From contig JAOPVP010000009.1 of assembly GCA_025966135.1 (NCBI GenBank), positions 35,470-99,469 of the forward strand: a DNA stretch of 64,000 nt. Reading direction: 5' to 3'. Position numbers and translations under genes: made by a program. Shown one piece after another: positions 45,607 to 54,148 of the stretch (the first letter of the stretch is position 1; every line of letters starts with the position of its first letter). The notes under the pieces were generated by a model. It worked only from the letters and a program-made list of their open reading frames with translations. It searched no databases and was not told where the DNA came from. Origin of the DNA: Frankiales bacterium. Lineage in GTDB: Bacteria > Actinomycetota > Actinomycetes > Mycobacteriales > SCTD01.

Positions 45607-46888
45607 GGATGCAGAGCAGCGCGGCGAGAAGGCTGACCGCGACGACCACCTGGCAGATGACCGGGTAGAGATCCGGGTCGAAGACGTCGACGACGTAGGT
45701 GTGCCGCCACTCAGAGGCCAGGCCGTCCGGTGTCACCCACAGCGCGCCCAGCAGCTGCGAGCCGATGGACAGGCACAGGGTGGCTTGGACGGCGCGCTCC
45801 CAGCCGCTGTGGCGCTCGCGTGAGCGCCAGCTCAGCCACAGCAGCGGGGCGAGCAGGGTCAGGGACTCGAGCGTGAGTCGGTAGCCATAGAAGTGCACCC
45901 CTCCGGTGAAGTGGTTCAGGCGCAGCTGGACCCCGAGGTAGAGCAGGCCTCCGAGAGCCGCGGCGCGTGCCCACGTGGGCGCGAGCTTCCAGGCCGGCAC
46001 GATGCGGGTAAGCAGGACGAGCACGACGGGTGAGATGACGAGCACACCGCGGTCCGGTGAGAACAGCGCTCCCAGCACGTTGACAAGATCACCGCTGCCG
46101 AACGAGGTCGACGCCACGGCGGAAGCCGTCGGTTGGCCGTAGGCCGCGTAGCCGGGAGAAAGACTCCACAGGCCGAAGACAGCGTGCGCGTAGGCCAGGC
46201 ACACCCCGAGGCCGGCGGCGGCAGGCAGACCCAGCTGCCAGAGGCGACGAGGATCCCGCTGGGTCCAGGCGAGCCCGACTCCGAGGCACAGCGCGACGAC
46301 GACCAGGTGGACCCGGACGGTCTCGGCGCAACCGAGCAGGACGCCCGCGAGCCAGTAGTGCCGACGGGCGCAGGCGAGCAGCGCCGCCAGCAGCAGCAGC
46401 TGGTCGGGGCCATGGGTCCACAGCGCATCCGAGGAGACGGACCAGGTTCCGCTCGCCACACCGGCGAGGAGGGAGAAGATGGCTGCTCCGCGCGCACTGG
46501 CGCCCAGCTGCACCAGAAGCAGGGCCAGCAGCCCCGCGGCTGAGGCGGAGACCAACGCGGCCGTGACGCGCTCCGGCCACAGGCTGAACGCGTCGGTGAA
46601 GCGGCTGGCCACCACTGCGGCGGGGATGCCGAAGGCGATGACGCCGGGGGTGCGGTTGCTCAGCACCTCACCGTGCCAGTGCAGGAGCCACGGGTTGACC
46701 GGTACGTCCTTGCCCGTCACGTCCAGCGAGCCCGTCTCGGCCACGCTCCACGCGGCGACGCCGGCCGCGACGGGGTCGGGACTCAGCTTGTTGATGTTGC
46801 CTTGGCCCGTCAGCAGGAACAGCAGGGCAAGAGGGGCGAAAACGGCCAGGAACCGGCGTGTCCCGCCTGACAGCTCTCTCATCATCAC
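45548..46888 (-). CDS. Polytopic membrane protein, possibly GT-C glycosyltransferase-like
   Basis: This 446-residue protein has about ten to twelve membrane helices. The first helix (FLAVFAPLALLFLLTGQG) is followed by a long loop containing GSLDVTGKDVPVNPWLLHWH and EVLSNRTPGVIAFGIPAAV, which resembles the first extracytoplasmic loop of integral-membrane (GT-C) sugar transferases. No DxD-type motif can be assigned with certainty. It overlaps the 3' end of aroE tail-to-tail by 59 bases. It is divergent from the Roadblock gene, so it borders the surface-biogenesis region. Function remains open. Confidence 0.6.
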   Translation of the reverse strand: MMMRELSGGTRRFLAVFAPLALLFLLTGQGNINKLSPDPVAAGVAAWSVAETGSLDVTGKDVPVNPWLLHWHGEVLSNRTPGVIAFGIPAAVVASRFTDAFSLWPERVTAALVSASAAGLLALLLVQLGASARGAAIFSLLAGVASGTWSVSSDALWTHGPDQLLLLAALLACARRHYWLAGVLLGCAETVRVHLVVVALCLGVGLAWTQRDPRRLWQLGLPAAAGLGVCLAYAHAVFGLWSLSPGYAAYGQPTASAVASTSFGSGDLVNVLGALFSPDRGVLVISPVVLVLLTRIVPAWKLAPTWARAAALGGLLYLGVQLRLNHFTGGVHFYGYRLTLESLTLLAPLLWLSWRSRERHSGWERAVQATLCLSIGSQLLGALWVTPDGLASEWRHTYVVDVFDPDLYPVICQVVVAVSLLAALLCILRRPRALRASAPEAQAALS

Positions 46889-46948
46889 TGCTTCGGCAGG
46901 TGGCGGACGATCTGGAGATCGGGCGGCGTGGCGGTTACAGAGAGTGAC

Positions 46949-46976
46949 TCAAGGGTTCGTCCGTTTCCGCCGATGG
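46949..46976 (+). promoter_or_regulatory. Sigma-28-like promoter of the Roadblock module
   Basis: TCAA at 46949-46952 and GCCGATGG at 46969-46976 are separated by 16 bases. The pair matches the boxes upstream of pilB, pilT, pilin and the EPS operon. The predicted start of transcription is about 40 bases before the ATG at 47024, leaving room for the GGAAGGGG ribosome binding site. Confidence 0.65.
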
Positions 46977-47023
46977 GGTCACAAGGCCGTGCGCACGGCC
47001 AGGCCGTTGGAAGGGGCTCGCAC

Positions 47024-47623
47024 ATGTCTGACCTGCACGCAGGAAGCCGTTCGGAGCGCCTGGACCGGGCGATCCACGACCTGCTCGCGCAGACCCCCGA
47101 GATCGAGGCGGCGGCCGTCGTCTCCTTCGACGGTCTCCCCATGGCCTCCGCGTTACCGCAGTCGATGGACGAGGACCGCGTGGCCGCCATGAGCGCCGCC
47201 CTGCTCTCCCTCGGTGAGCGCGCCGCCCAGGGCCTCGGTCGGGGCGAGCTCTCCCAGGTCTACATCGAGGGCGACGCCGGCACCGTCTTCCTGGTCTCTG
47301 CCGACGACGAGGCTGTTCTGGTCGCCGTCGCAGCCAAGGGCGCCAAGGTCGGCATGATGCTGTTCGAGGTGCGCCGGACCGCAGCCGCGGTCGCGGCGGT
47401 CCTGCGCGTCGAGGACGCGCCGGAGGCGTTCGCTCCCGACGTCGTCGTGCCGGTCGAGGTTGCCGCCGAGCCGCTCCTGAGCGCAGTGCCGTCGCTGCCC
47501 GCCGAGCCCGTGAGCTACGCCGCCGAGCCCGTGAGCTACGCCGCGCAGGCCGAGACGCCTGCCTGGACGCCCTATGCCCCCAGCGGAACCGTGCTGCCGG
47601 GCGAGAACCCCACGTGGTCCTGA
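47024..47623 (+). CDS. Roadblock/LC7 domain protein (MglB-like)
   Basis: This 199-residue protein has an N-terminal Roadblock/LC7 domain (about residues 10-125): LDRAIHDLLAQTPEIEAAAV, VSFDGLPMASALPQSMDEDR, AGTVFLVSADDEAVLVAVAA and KVGMMLFEVRRTAAAVAAVL. The remainder is a Pro/Ala-rich tail. Such proteins act as GTPase-activating or regulatory partners of Ras-like GTPases, as MglB does for MglA in gliding bacteria. The gene for a matching small GTPase lies two genes downstream. The tail carries a tandem duplication. ATG 47024 follows GGAAGGGG. Transcription probably uses the sigma-28-like promoter. Confidence 0.88.
   Translation: MSDLHAGSRSERLDRAIHDLLAQTPEIEAAAVVSFDGLPMASALPQSMDEDRVAAMSAALLSLGERAAQGLGRGELSQVYIEGDAGTVFLVSADDEAVLVAVAAKGAKVGMMLFEVRRTAAAVAAVLRVEDAPEAFAPDVVVPVEVAAEPLLSAVPSLPAEPVSYAAEPVSYAAQAETPAWTPYAPSGTVLPGENPTWS
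47501..47542. repeat. Perfect 21-base tandem duplication inside the Roadblock gene
   Basis: GCCGAGCCCGTGAGCTACGC plus C occurs twice in direct succession (47501-47521 and 47522-47542), duplicating the peptide AEPVSYA in frame. The absence of any silent differences implies a recent slippage event. It lies in the disordered tail, where length can vary without harming the fold. Confidence 0.9.
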
Positions 47624-47653
47624 CCACCCGCCCCCTGATCTGACGGGACAGTC

Positions 47654-48775
47654 GTGAGACTCGAGGGAACGCTCGACGCGTTCAGCCTCCCGGACATCTT
47701 CCAGCTGCTGAGCTACACGAAGAAGACCGGGACGCTGCACCTGCGCCGCGAAGGGCAGCACGGAGTCGTGCACCTGCGCGACGGCGCCGTGACAGGCGGT
47801 CGTGGTGACGTGACGTGCCAGGCCCTGGGTCGACGGCTCGTCGGCGCGGGACTCGTCGACGACGAGTCCCTGGCCGACGCCGTCGAGAAGGTCCTCGACC
47901 AGCCCGGTTCCGGCCTGGCGAAGGCGATCGCGGAGACCGGTCGCCTGGACCCCGGCACCCTATGCGCGCTCGCTGCCGAGCAGGCAACAGATGCCGTCTT
48001 CGAGCTGCTCCGGTGGCCCGACGGGGACTTCGCCTTCGTCGTGGACGAGGCCGACCCGGACGACCTCGGCGCCGCCTTGCCGGTCGAGGACGTGGTGGCT
48101 GAGGGCAACAGGCGCCTCGAGACCTGGGCGACGCTGACGGAGCAGGTCCCGTCCGCTTCGGCGATCGTCTCGCTGGCACCTGCGCAGTCGACCGACCCGG
48201 TCCTGTCCCGCCATGAGTGGGCCTTGCTGTCTCTGGTCGACGGCAACCGGTCGGTCGGCGAGCTGGTCACCCTGACGGGCACCGGCGAGTACGTCGTGGT
48301 CAGCGCGCTGGCTGGCCTCACCGAACGCGGTCTGGTGGTCGTGGGGGAGCGCCCGGAGGGCGCCGGTGCCCTCGCGCAACGTCAGGAGCTGCTCGCCGCA
48401 CTCGAACGGGGAGGCGCCGCTGCGGATGTCCCTGACGCACCGGCACCGGCGTCGACGCCGGCCGAACGCAGGCAGGTCATCCCCGACCGCCCTGAGCCCT
48501 TCACTCCGACCCGCCAGCCGGAGCACCCCGAGAGCCCGCTGCCTGCACTGACCCGGCTCGCTGCCGGCGCTGCCATGGCGAAGGCAGGGGCGACCCCGGC
48601 TGCCACTGCATCAGCTCCGGATCCGGGCGCCAGGAGCGCCGGCGTCGGGTCGGTGCACGGAGCCCACGCGCTGCAGCCTGACGCGTCCCCCGCGCCCAGC
48701 TCCTACATCGACCGTGACCCGTCCGTGAACAAGAGCCTGCTGCTGAGGCTCATCGCCGGTGTCAGGGGGTTGTAG
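47654..48775 (+). CDS. DUF4388 (PATAN-like) domain protein
   Basis: This 373-residue protein starts with a DUF4388 domain: LEGTLDAFSLPDIFQLLSYT, KKTGTLHLRREGQHGVVHLR, DGAVTGGRGDV. The middle contains a helical region that includes AAEQATDAVFELLRWPDGDF, then a winged-helix-like part (HEWALLSLVDGNRSVGELVT), and a long Pro/Ala-rich linker (residues 255-345). The C-terminus ends in NKSLLLRLIAGVRGL, possibly an amphipathic docking helix. DUF4388 proteins often sit beside Roadblock and MglA-type GTPase genes, where they are thought to be scaffold or effector proteins. The GTPase gene starts immediately after its stop. Confidence 0.82.
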   Translation: MRLEGTLDAFSLPDIFQLLSYTKKTGTLHLRREGQHGVVHLRDGAVTGGRGDVTCQALGRRLVGAGLVDDESLADAVEKVLDQPGSGLAKAIAETGRLDPGTLCALAAEQATDAVFELLRWPDGDFAFVVDEADPDDLGAALPVEDVVAEGNRRLETWATLTEQVPSASAIVSLAPAQSTDPVLSRHEWALLSLVDGNRSVGELVTLTGTGEYVVVSALAGLTERGLVVVGERPEGAGALAQRQELLAALERGGAAADVPDAPAPASTPAERRQVIPDRPEPFTPTRQPEHPESPLPALTRLAAGAAMAKAGATPAATASAPDPGARSAGVGSVHGAHALQPDASPAPSSYIDRDPSVNKSLLLRLIAGVRGL

Positions 48776-49360
48776 ATGAGCACCCGTTCCACAGGTCGCC
48801 GCAAGCATGGCGGCACGGCGGTGAAGATCGTCGTCACAGGACCGTTCTCCGCGGGCAAGACCACGCTGATCCGCACCATCAGCGAGATCACGGTGCTCTC
48901 GACCGAGAAGGACATCACCGACGACACCAAGTCCCGCAAGGCGGAGACGACGGTGGCGATGGACTTCGGCCGCATCACCATCGACCGTGACCTGGTCCTC
49001 TACCTGTTCGGCACGCCTGGCCAGGACAGGTTCGACTTCATGTGGGAGATCCTGGGCGAAGGGATGCTCGGATACATCCTGCTGGTCGACAACTCCCGGC
49101 AGGACTCCCTCGACGAGGCCGTCGGCATTCTTGCGGCCTTCCGCAAGATGGCGCGGGTCCCGTTCGTCGTGGCGCTGAACCGGTCCTCCGGGATCGCTCC
49201 GGACGACGAGCGCCACGTCCGTGAGGTGCTCGCCCTTGATGACGAGGTTGCCGTGGTCCCGTGCGACGCGACCGACCGCGAGTCGGTCAAGGCTGTGCTG
49301 CTCGCCCTGCTCTACTCGGTCGTCGACTCCATCGACGCCGCTGAGCCCGCTCGCGCCTGA
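48776..49360 (+). CDS. Small Ras-like GTPase (MglA/CvnD-like)
   Basis: This 194-residue GTP-binding protein has Walker A VVTGPFSAGKTTLIRTISE, switch segment TVAMDFGRITIDRDLVLYLF, G3 GTPGQDRFDFMWEILGEG and LVDNSRQDSLDEA; the NKXD position appears as ALNRSSG, without Lys-x-Asp, a feature shared with the actinobacterial conservon GTPases. In Streptomyces these work with Roadblock proteins encoded next door, as here. It starts directly after the DUF4388 stop. It probably acts as the switch of the Roadblock module. Confidence 0.9.
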   Translation: MSTRSTGRRKHGGTAVKIVVTGPFSAGKTTLIRTISEITVLSTEKDITDDTKSRKAETTVAMDFGRITIDRDLVLYLFGTPGQDRFDFMWEILGEGMLGYILLVDNSRQDSLDEAVGILAAFRKMARVPFVVALNRSSGIAPDDERHVREVLALDDEVAVVPCDATDRESVKAVLLALLYSVVDSIDAAEPARA

Positions 49361-49656
49361 TGTGGCCCTTCCGCCGCAAGGCGGGCAGGCACGAGCTCGG
49401 TGCGGCCGTCACTGCCGTACCAACGGCGCACGTCGCGCCTGTTGCTCAGGCACTCGCGACCGAACGGATCTCCGCGCAGCAGGCGGACACCCAGGAGACG
49501 GGCACTCCGCCGGCTCCGCCGTACGAGGTGCCTGTTGTTTCTGAGCCGCGCGTGGAGCTCGGGTTCCGTGACGGGTCGACGGCTGCGCTGGCGCCCGGAT
49601 CGGCACAAGCCAAGGCGCTGACCGAGATCGCGAGCGCCCTCGTCCGGCGGGATTAG
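49360..49656 (+). CDS. Short hypothetical protein, last gene of the GTPase module
   Basis: This 98-residue protein begins MWPFRRKAGRHELGAAVTAV, is rich in Ala, Pro and Gln in the middle, and ends with VELGFRDGSTAALAPGSAQA and KALTEIASALVRRD, which looks folded. ATG 49360 overlaps the GTPase stop codon by one base, so it belongs to the same transcription unit. I recognise no family. The basic N-terminus could associate with membranes. The EPS promoter begins at the base after its stop codon. Confidence 0.6.
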   Translation: MWPFRRKAGRHELGAAVTAVPTAHVAPVAQALATERISAQQADTQETGTPPAPPYEVPVVSEPRVELGFRDGSTAALAPGSAQAKALTEIASALVRRD

Positions 49657-49684
49657 TCAAGGCGAAGCGCCTTGTGCCCGATGG
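49657..49684 (+). promoter_or_regulatory. Sigma-28-like promoter of the EPS operon
   Basis: TCAA at 49657-49660 and CCCGATGG at 49677-49684 are separated by 16 bases, as in the pil and Roadblock promoters. Transcription would begin close to the ATG at 49692, giving a leaderless or nearly leaderless mRNA, which fits the lack of a Shine-Dalgarno sequence there. The spacer also contains a small dyad, AAGGCG/CGCCTT. Confidence 0.6.
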
Positions 49685-49691
49685 TCCTGGC

Positions 49692-51122
49692 ATGAGCACG
49701 ACGCACGGTCTGGTGTACGCGCCGCCTCTGGCGTCCGCGCGCCCCTCCTGGCTGAGCCGCTACGTGCAGGTGCTGGTCGTCCTCGACGTGCTGTGTGCCG
49801 CCTTGGTCGGCCTGGCAGTCGTGCAGCTTCGCTTCCTGGGTGAGGCCGTCGCCCTGGGCGGGATCGACTACCGCGTGCTCGCAGTGCTGTCGGCGCCGGC
49901 TTGGGCGGCCGCGCTTGCGTTGAGTGGGGCGTACGAGCGTCGGGTGGTCGGGTTGGGCACCGACGAGTTCCGTCGGGTGCTCGGCTCCGGTGTGCGTGGC
50001 CTCGCCGGGCTCGCGGTGCTGCTCGTCGCGACCAAGGCGGACGTCGCGCGCAGTGTGCTGGCCGTGGACCTGCCGGCGGTGGTGGCGCTCACCCTGATCG
50101 GGCGGTGGGCGGCACGCAACGCGCTCCACAAGCTCCGTCGTCGCGGACGCTGCGTGCATCGGGTCCTGGTGGTCGGCTCCTCGGCGGAGTGCGCGCGGCT
50201 GCTGAACAACCTCTCTCGGCACGCGGAGGCCGGGATGCAGGTCGTCGGCTGCTGCACGGAGGGCGTGGGGGACGCGCTCGGTGTGCCTGTTCTTGGACCG
50301 GTGGAGGAAGCCGGGCTGCGTGCGATCGCGACCGGCGTGGACACCGTCGCCGTGGCCGGCACCTCCTCGCTGGGTGAGGACGGGCTGCGCCGGCTGGCCT
50401 GGGCCGTCGAACGTCGAGGTGTCGACCTCCTGGTGGCGCCCGGCCTGACCTACGTGGCCGTGCCGCGCATCGTGATGCGCCCCGTCGACGGAACCCCGTT
50501 GCTCCACGTCCACGAGCCGACGCTCGAGGGCCCGAAGAAGCTGCTCAAGGACGCCTTCGACCGGGTGATCGCCCTGCTGGCCTTGGCGCTCTGCACACCC
50601 CTGGTGGCGGTCCTGGCGCTCGGGGTGGTGATCACGTCCCGCGGGCCGGCGTTCTTCCGTCAGGAGCGCACCGGCCGCGACGGTCGGACGTTCCGGATCT
50701 GGAAGCTGCGCACGATGGTGGACGGCGCTGCTGCTGTGGCGGTGACCGGCAACGACGCCGACGGACTGCTCTTCAAGCTGCGACGCGATCCCCGGATCAC
50801 GCCGTTCGGGCGCTTCCTGCGGCGGTGGTCGCTGGACGAGCTCCCGCAGCTGCTCAACGTGCTGACGGGCTCGATGTCCCTGGTCGGTCCGCGGCCGCCC
50901 CTGCCGACGGAGGTGGCGCGGTACGGCGAGGACGTGCGGCGCCGGCTGCTGGTGCGGCCGGGGCTGACCGGGCTGTGGCAGGTGAGCGGACGGTCGGATC
51001 TGCCGTGGGACGAGGCGGTGCGGCTGGACCTGCAGTACGTGGAGAACTGGTCGCTGGCGCTCGACCTGGTGATCCTGCTGAGGACGCTGGCGGCGGTGCT
51101 GCGCCGGCGCGGCGCGTACTGA
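49692..51122 (+). CDS. Polyprenyl glycosylphosphotransferase (EPS initiating sugar transferase)
   Basis: This 476-residue enzyme of the WbaP/CpsE type places the first sugar phosphate on undecaprenyl phosphate to start exopolysaccharide synthesis. The N-terminal half has four membrane helices and a CoA-binding-like domain (HRVLVVGSSAECARLLNNL). The C-terminal catalytic domain begins KDAFDRVIALLALALCTPLV and contains FRQERTGRDGRTFRIWKLRT, RFLRRWSLDELPQLLNVLTG, MSLVGPRPPLPTEVARYG and RPGLTGLWQVSGRSD. It is the first gene of the EPS locus. The ATG at 49692 is chosen from the promoter position; GTG 49674 would lie inside the promoter. Confidence 0.93.
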   Translation: MSTTHGLVYAPPLASARPSWLSRYVQVLVVLDVLCAALVGLAVVQLRFLGEAVALGGIDYRVLAVLSAPAWAAALALSGAYERRVVGLGTDEFRRVLGSGVRGLAGLAVLLVATKADVARSVLAVDLPAVVALTLIGRWAARNALHKLRRRGRCVHRVLVVGSSAECARLLNNLSRHAEAGMQVVGCCTEGVGDALGVPVLGPVEEAGLRAIATGVDTVAVAGTSSLGEDGLRRLAWAVERRGVDLLVAPGLTYVAVPRIVMRPVDGTPLLHVHEPTLEGPKKLLKDAFDRVIALLALALCTPLVAVLALGVVITSRGPAFFRQERTGRDGRTFRIWKLRTMVDGAAAVAVTGNDADGLLFKLRRDPRITPFGRFLRRWSLDELPQLLNVLTGSMSLVGPRPPLPTEVARYGEDVRRRLLVRPGLTGLWQVSGRSDLPWDEAVRLDLQYVENWSLALDLVILLRTLAAVLRRRGAY

Positions 51123-51199
51123 TCGTCCTCGCTTGCCGGATCTGTGACCCCTGCTGCGCGATAATGACCGACCTTGTCGCCGTCCCTCAGGAGGTCCTG

Positions 51200-51835
51200 G
51201 TGCCGGACTACGGCACGCCCTACGAGGAAGCGCGACTCGCCCTCATAGACCGTGCGTTGCCGGGAGGCGCTGGTCGAGGGCTGGACGTCGGCTGCCATGA
51301 GGGCGTGACCACGGAGCTGCTCGCCGGCAAGGGCTGGTCTGTGGTGGGCATCGACCTGGACGCGGCAGCGATCGAGTGCGGACGGGTACGGCGTCCCACG
51401 CTTGATCTCAGGACGCAGAGCTTGCAAGAGCTGATCTCCGGCGGCGAGCGCTTCGACATTGTGAGCTGTCTCGAGGTGGTCGAACACGTCCCACTGGGCT
51501 TGCAAGCGGAGTTCGTCAGGCAGCTGGGGGAGGTGTCAAGACCGGGTGCCCGTCTTGTGCTTTCCACGCCAGGTCGCTGGAGCCTCATGTCGCTCTACGA
51601 GCGACTTCGCCTGCGCCGGTGGAGGGACTACGACTGGTGGGACCCGACCCATGTCGGTGTCCTTTCCGTGCGCCAGCTGCGTCGACTCTTGGAGAGCTCA
51701 GGATGGCGCGTCGACTCCCTTGTGGGGTTCTACCTGCTTCCGCTTCGGGTCTCGCGGCCGCGCCCCGTGCGCCTGGCACCCATCAACCGCCTGGGCTTTG
51801 ACCTCGTTGTCACGGCGACCTGGCGGGAGTCGTGA
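51200..51835 (+). CDS. Class I SAM-dependent methyltransferase
   Basis: This 211-residue protein has the Rossmann methyltransferase motifs: motif I RGLDVGCHEGVTTELLAGK, then VVGIDLDAAAIECGRV, motif II FDIVSCLEVVEHVPLGLQ, and ARLVLSTPGRWSLMSLYERL. It resembles methyltransferases of polysaccharide loci that modify sugars or glycan ends. The start GTG 51200 is chosen because AGGAGG lies five bases upstream; ATG 51164 has no ribosome binding site. Its stop overlaps the flippase gene (GTGA). Confidence 0.85.
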   Translation: MPDYGTPYEEARLALIDRALPGGAGRGLDVGCHEGVTTELLAGKGWSVVGIDLDAAAIECGRVRRPTLDLRTQSLQELISGGERFDIVSCLEVVEHVPLGLQAEFVRQLGEVSRPGARLVLSTPGRWSLMSLYERLRLRRWRDYDWWDPTHVGVLSVRQLRRLLESSGWRVDSLVGFYLLPLRVSRPRPVRLAPINRLGFDLVVTATWRES

Positions 51836-53295
51836 ACGAATCCCTTCCTTTGGGGGTGGCCCATGCGCCGTCCCCGCGCTTCATCCTGAGGCAGGCGACA
51901 TCACTTGGTGGGACCCAGCTCGTAGGACTGCTGTCGGTCCTCGTGCGCAACAGGGTCAATGCCGATGTGACGGGCGTCGAAGGGATAGGGCTTCTGGCTC
52001 AGCTGTCCGTGCTTGTCCTCCTCATCGCGGGGATCGCCTCGCTCGGACTGGGCAACGGGAGCACCTTGCTCATCGCGGCGGCTGATTCCTCTGACGACCT
52101 TCCCAGGCTGCGCAAGGTTGTGTCGTTCGTCGTGGGCTTGCCTGTTCTCGCGGGGACTGCCTTCGCACTGGTCGGTTCGGCCCTTGCCGGATCGTTCTCA
52201 GGACTTCTGCTTGGCTCCGAACAGCACAAGGCGTACGTGATTGCGGCCTTGCTGGCGGTCCCCCCGACGTTGCTGGTCGCCTCCCTCCAAATCGTGCAGC
52301 AGGGGTTGCGTCGAGCCGGGAGGCTTGCCGGCACGACACTGCTCGCCTCAGCGGTCGGGACGGCGCTGGCTGTTGCGCTCGCTGTTCGTTTCGGCCTGAA
52401 CGGCGCGGCCTGGGGACTTCCGGCGGCTGCATGGTGCTCGGCAGCGGTCTACGTGCTGCGGGAACGACGACTTGTGGCTCTGTTGGGGGGGCGACTACTC
52501 GACGCGGCCGACCTCAGGACGATGGTCACGTTGGGAGGTGCCAGCTTCGCGGCGTCGCTGCTCCTCCTGGGGTCGGACAGCGGGTTGCGGTCTGCTCTGC
52601 TCGCAAGGCACGGGGTCACCGAGAATGGTCTCTACCAGCCGGCGTACCTGTTGTCCGCAGCTGTCTTCGCGCCCCTCGCCTCCGCGCTCACGACAGTGCT
52701 CATGCCTACGGTTTCGGCGGTGCGTGTGAGGGGCGGGCACCAGGCGGCACGTCGCCTCGTCGGTCACGCGACGGTTCTCGCCGCTATCTGGATAACGGCT
52801 TTCGCCTGTCTGGCGGCGGTTCTGGGCTCCGTGCTGATCAGCATGCTGTTCGGCGCCGACTTTGAGGCGGGAAACTCGTCCCTCGTCCTCCAGATGGGCG
52901 GTGAGCTGCCACGAATCCTGTCGTACGGCCTGGGTGCAGCCCTACTTCCAGCGGGAAGGATCCGCGCCTGGTTTGCCATCAACGTGCTTCTTGTCGTCGC
53001 TCGCTGCGCCGTCGCCATTCCGCTCCTCGGCGAGCTCGGTAAGACGGCTCTCGCGGCCTCGTACGTCGCGGAGTGGACGGTGGCTGCCATAGCCACCGCA
53101 TTAGTGGCCGTGCGCGGCAAGCTCGTCGCGTTCGAGCGGCGTGAACTGTCCCTCCTGAGCCTGCTGGTGCTCATCCTGTCGGTCGTCATCACGCTGACCC
53201 TTGTTGGTGCGCCGTTGCTTGCCGCGGCTGTGGCTCTCGCCGGCATGGGCTGTGTGGTTCGGGCCGCCCGTTCCGAGGTCGAGCGACATGTATGA
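51832..53295 (+). CDS. Wzx-like polysaccharide flippase
   Basis: This 487-residue membrane protein has about 12-14 helices in the MOP (MATE/Wzx) arrangement. The N-terminal region FILRQATSLGGTQLVGLLSV and VNADVTGVEGIGLLAQLSVL begin the first repeat, and ENGLYQPAYLLSAAVFAPLA starts the second. It would move lipid-linked oligosaccharides across the membrane for EPS assembly. GTG 51832 overlaps the methyltransferase stop. It overlaps the next glycosyltransferase gene by 8 bases. A polymerase (Wzy) gene is not evident in the window. Codon third positions look less G/C-saturated than in the housekeeping genes. Confidence 0.85.
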   Translation: MNESLPLGVAHAPSPRFILRQATSLGGTQLVGLLSVLVRNRVNADVTGVEGIGLLAQLSVLVLLIAGIASLGLGNGSTLLIAAADSSDDLPRLRKVVSFVVGLPVLAGTAFALVGSALAGSFSGLLLGSEQHKAYVIAALLAVPPTLLVASLQIVQQGLRRAGRLAGTTLLASAVGTALAVALAVRFGLNGAAWGLPAAAWCSAAVYVLRERRLVALLGGRLLDAADLRTMVTLGGASFAASLLLLGSDSGLRSALLARHGVTENGLYQPAYLLSAAVFAPLASALTTVLMPTVSAVRVRGGHQAARRLVGHATVLAAIWITAFACLAAVLGSVLISMLFGADFEAGNSSLVLQMGGELPRILSYGLGAALLPAGRIRAWFAINVLLVVARCAVAIPLLGELGKTALAASYVAEWTVAAIATALVAVRGKLVAFERRELSLLSLLVLILSVVITLTLVGAPLLAAAVALAGMGCVVRAARSEVERHV

Positions 53296-54148
53296 CGAGC
53301 CGGTGGACCTCGGGTTCTTGCGCTCGAGCCTCCCCCAGCGAGTCCAGGAGCTCGCGACGGGCAGGCTCCGGCCGCGTGCCTGGGCGGAGTGGCTACGCGA
53401 GCGACGGCTGGTGAGCGCAGATCGCGTCGGCCTGGCGGAGCTGCGCGAGGGCCGGGAAGTCTGCTGGCCCCCCGATGCTGCTCACGAGCCGCTGGTCACC
53501 GTCAGGATCGCCACCTATCAGAACCCGGACGTGCTGATGGCGCGCGCGCTGGCCTCAGCGCTCACCCAGACGTACACCAACCTCGAGATTCTGGTGGTGG
53601 GTGACGCTGCCGGTCCTGAGACGGCGAAGGCGTTGGACTCGATCGGGGATCCGCGTGTCCGCTTCGTAGACCTTCCTGTCCGTACCCGCTACCCAGAGCG
53701 TGACCGTGACCGCTGGCTGGTAGCCGGGTCTGGTCCCATGAATCGAGCCATCGCTGACGCACGCGGTGCCTGGATCGCGCCGTGCGACGACGACGACATG
53801 ATGACGCCCCACCATGTCGAGTCGCTCCTTGAGGCCGCAGTGCGCCAGCGGGCCGAATTCATGCACAGTCGCACCCGCGTGGAGCTCGGCACCGGTGCCG
53901 TGCTTCTCGGGAGCCCCGAGCTGCGGCGCGGGCAGGTCACGCACGGCGCCGTCTTCTACTCGGCAGGTCTCCGCCATCTCCGTTACAACCCGAGAAGCTA
54001 CCTGCTCAACGAGCCCTTTGACTGGAACCTCTGGCGGAGGATGCAACGTGCTGGGGTCCGGATCGGCTACCTCGACGAGGTGACCTACCTGTACTACCCA
54101 ACCGGCCCCACCCGTACAGCGATGGCTAGGGCGGCTGGGCTCGCATGA
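53288..54148 (+). CDS. GT2 family glycosyltransferase
   Basis: This 286-residue protein has an N-terminal extension of about 65 residues before the GT-A core. The core is seen in VTVRIATYQNPDVLMARALA, YTNLEILVVGDAAGPETAKA and the metal site WIAPCDDDDMMTPHHVESLL; LNEPFDWNLWRRMQRAG provides the acceptor side. It belongs to the EPS operon: ATG 53288 lies inside the flippase end, and the stop overlaps the next gene. The sugar is not predictable. Confidence 0.85.
   Translation: MYDEPVDLGFLRSSLPQRVQELATGRLRPRAWAEWLRERRLVSADRVGLAELREGREVCWPPDAAHEPLVTVRIATYQNPDVLMARALASALTQTYTNLEILVVGDAAGPETAKALDSIGDPRVRFVDLPVRTRYPERDRDRWLVAGSGPMNRAIADARGAWIAPCDDDDMMTPHHVESLLEAAVRQRAEFMHSRTRVELGTGAVLLGSPELRRGQVTHGAVFYSAGLRHLRYNPRSYLLNEPFDWNLWRRMQRAGVRIGYLDEVTYLYYPTGPTRTAMARAAGLA

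Noticed and set aside
49661..49675. AAGGCG-AAG-CGCCTT hairpin as terminator of the GTPase module
   Set aside because: The stem is short, has no T-run, and lies inside the spacer of the EPS promoter, so a terminator role is unconvincing.
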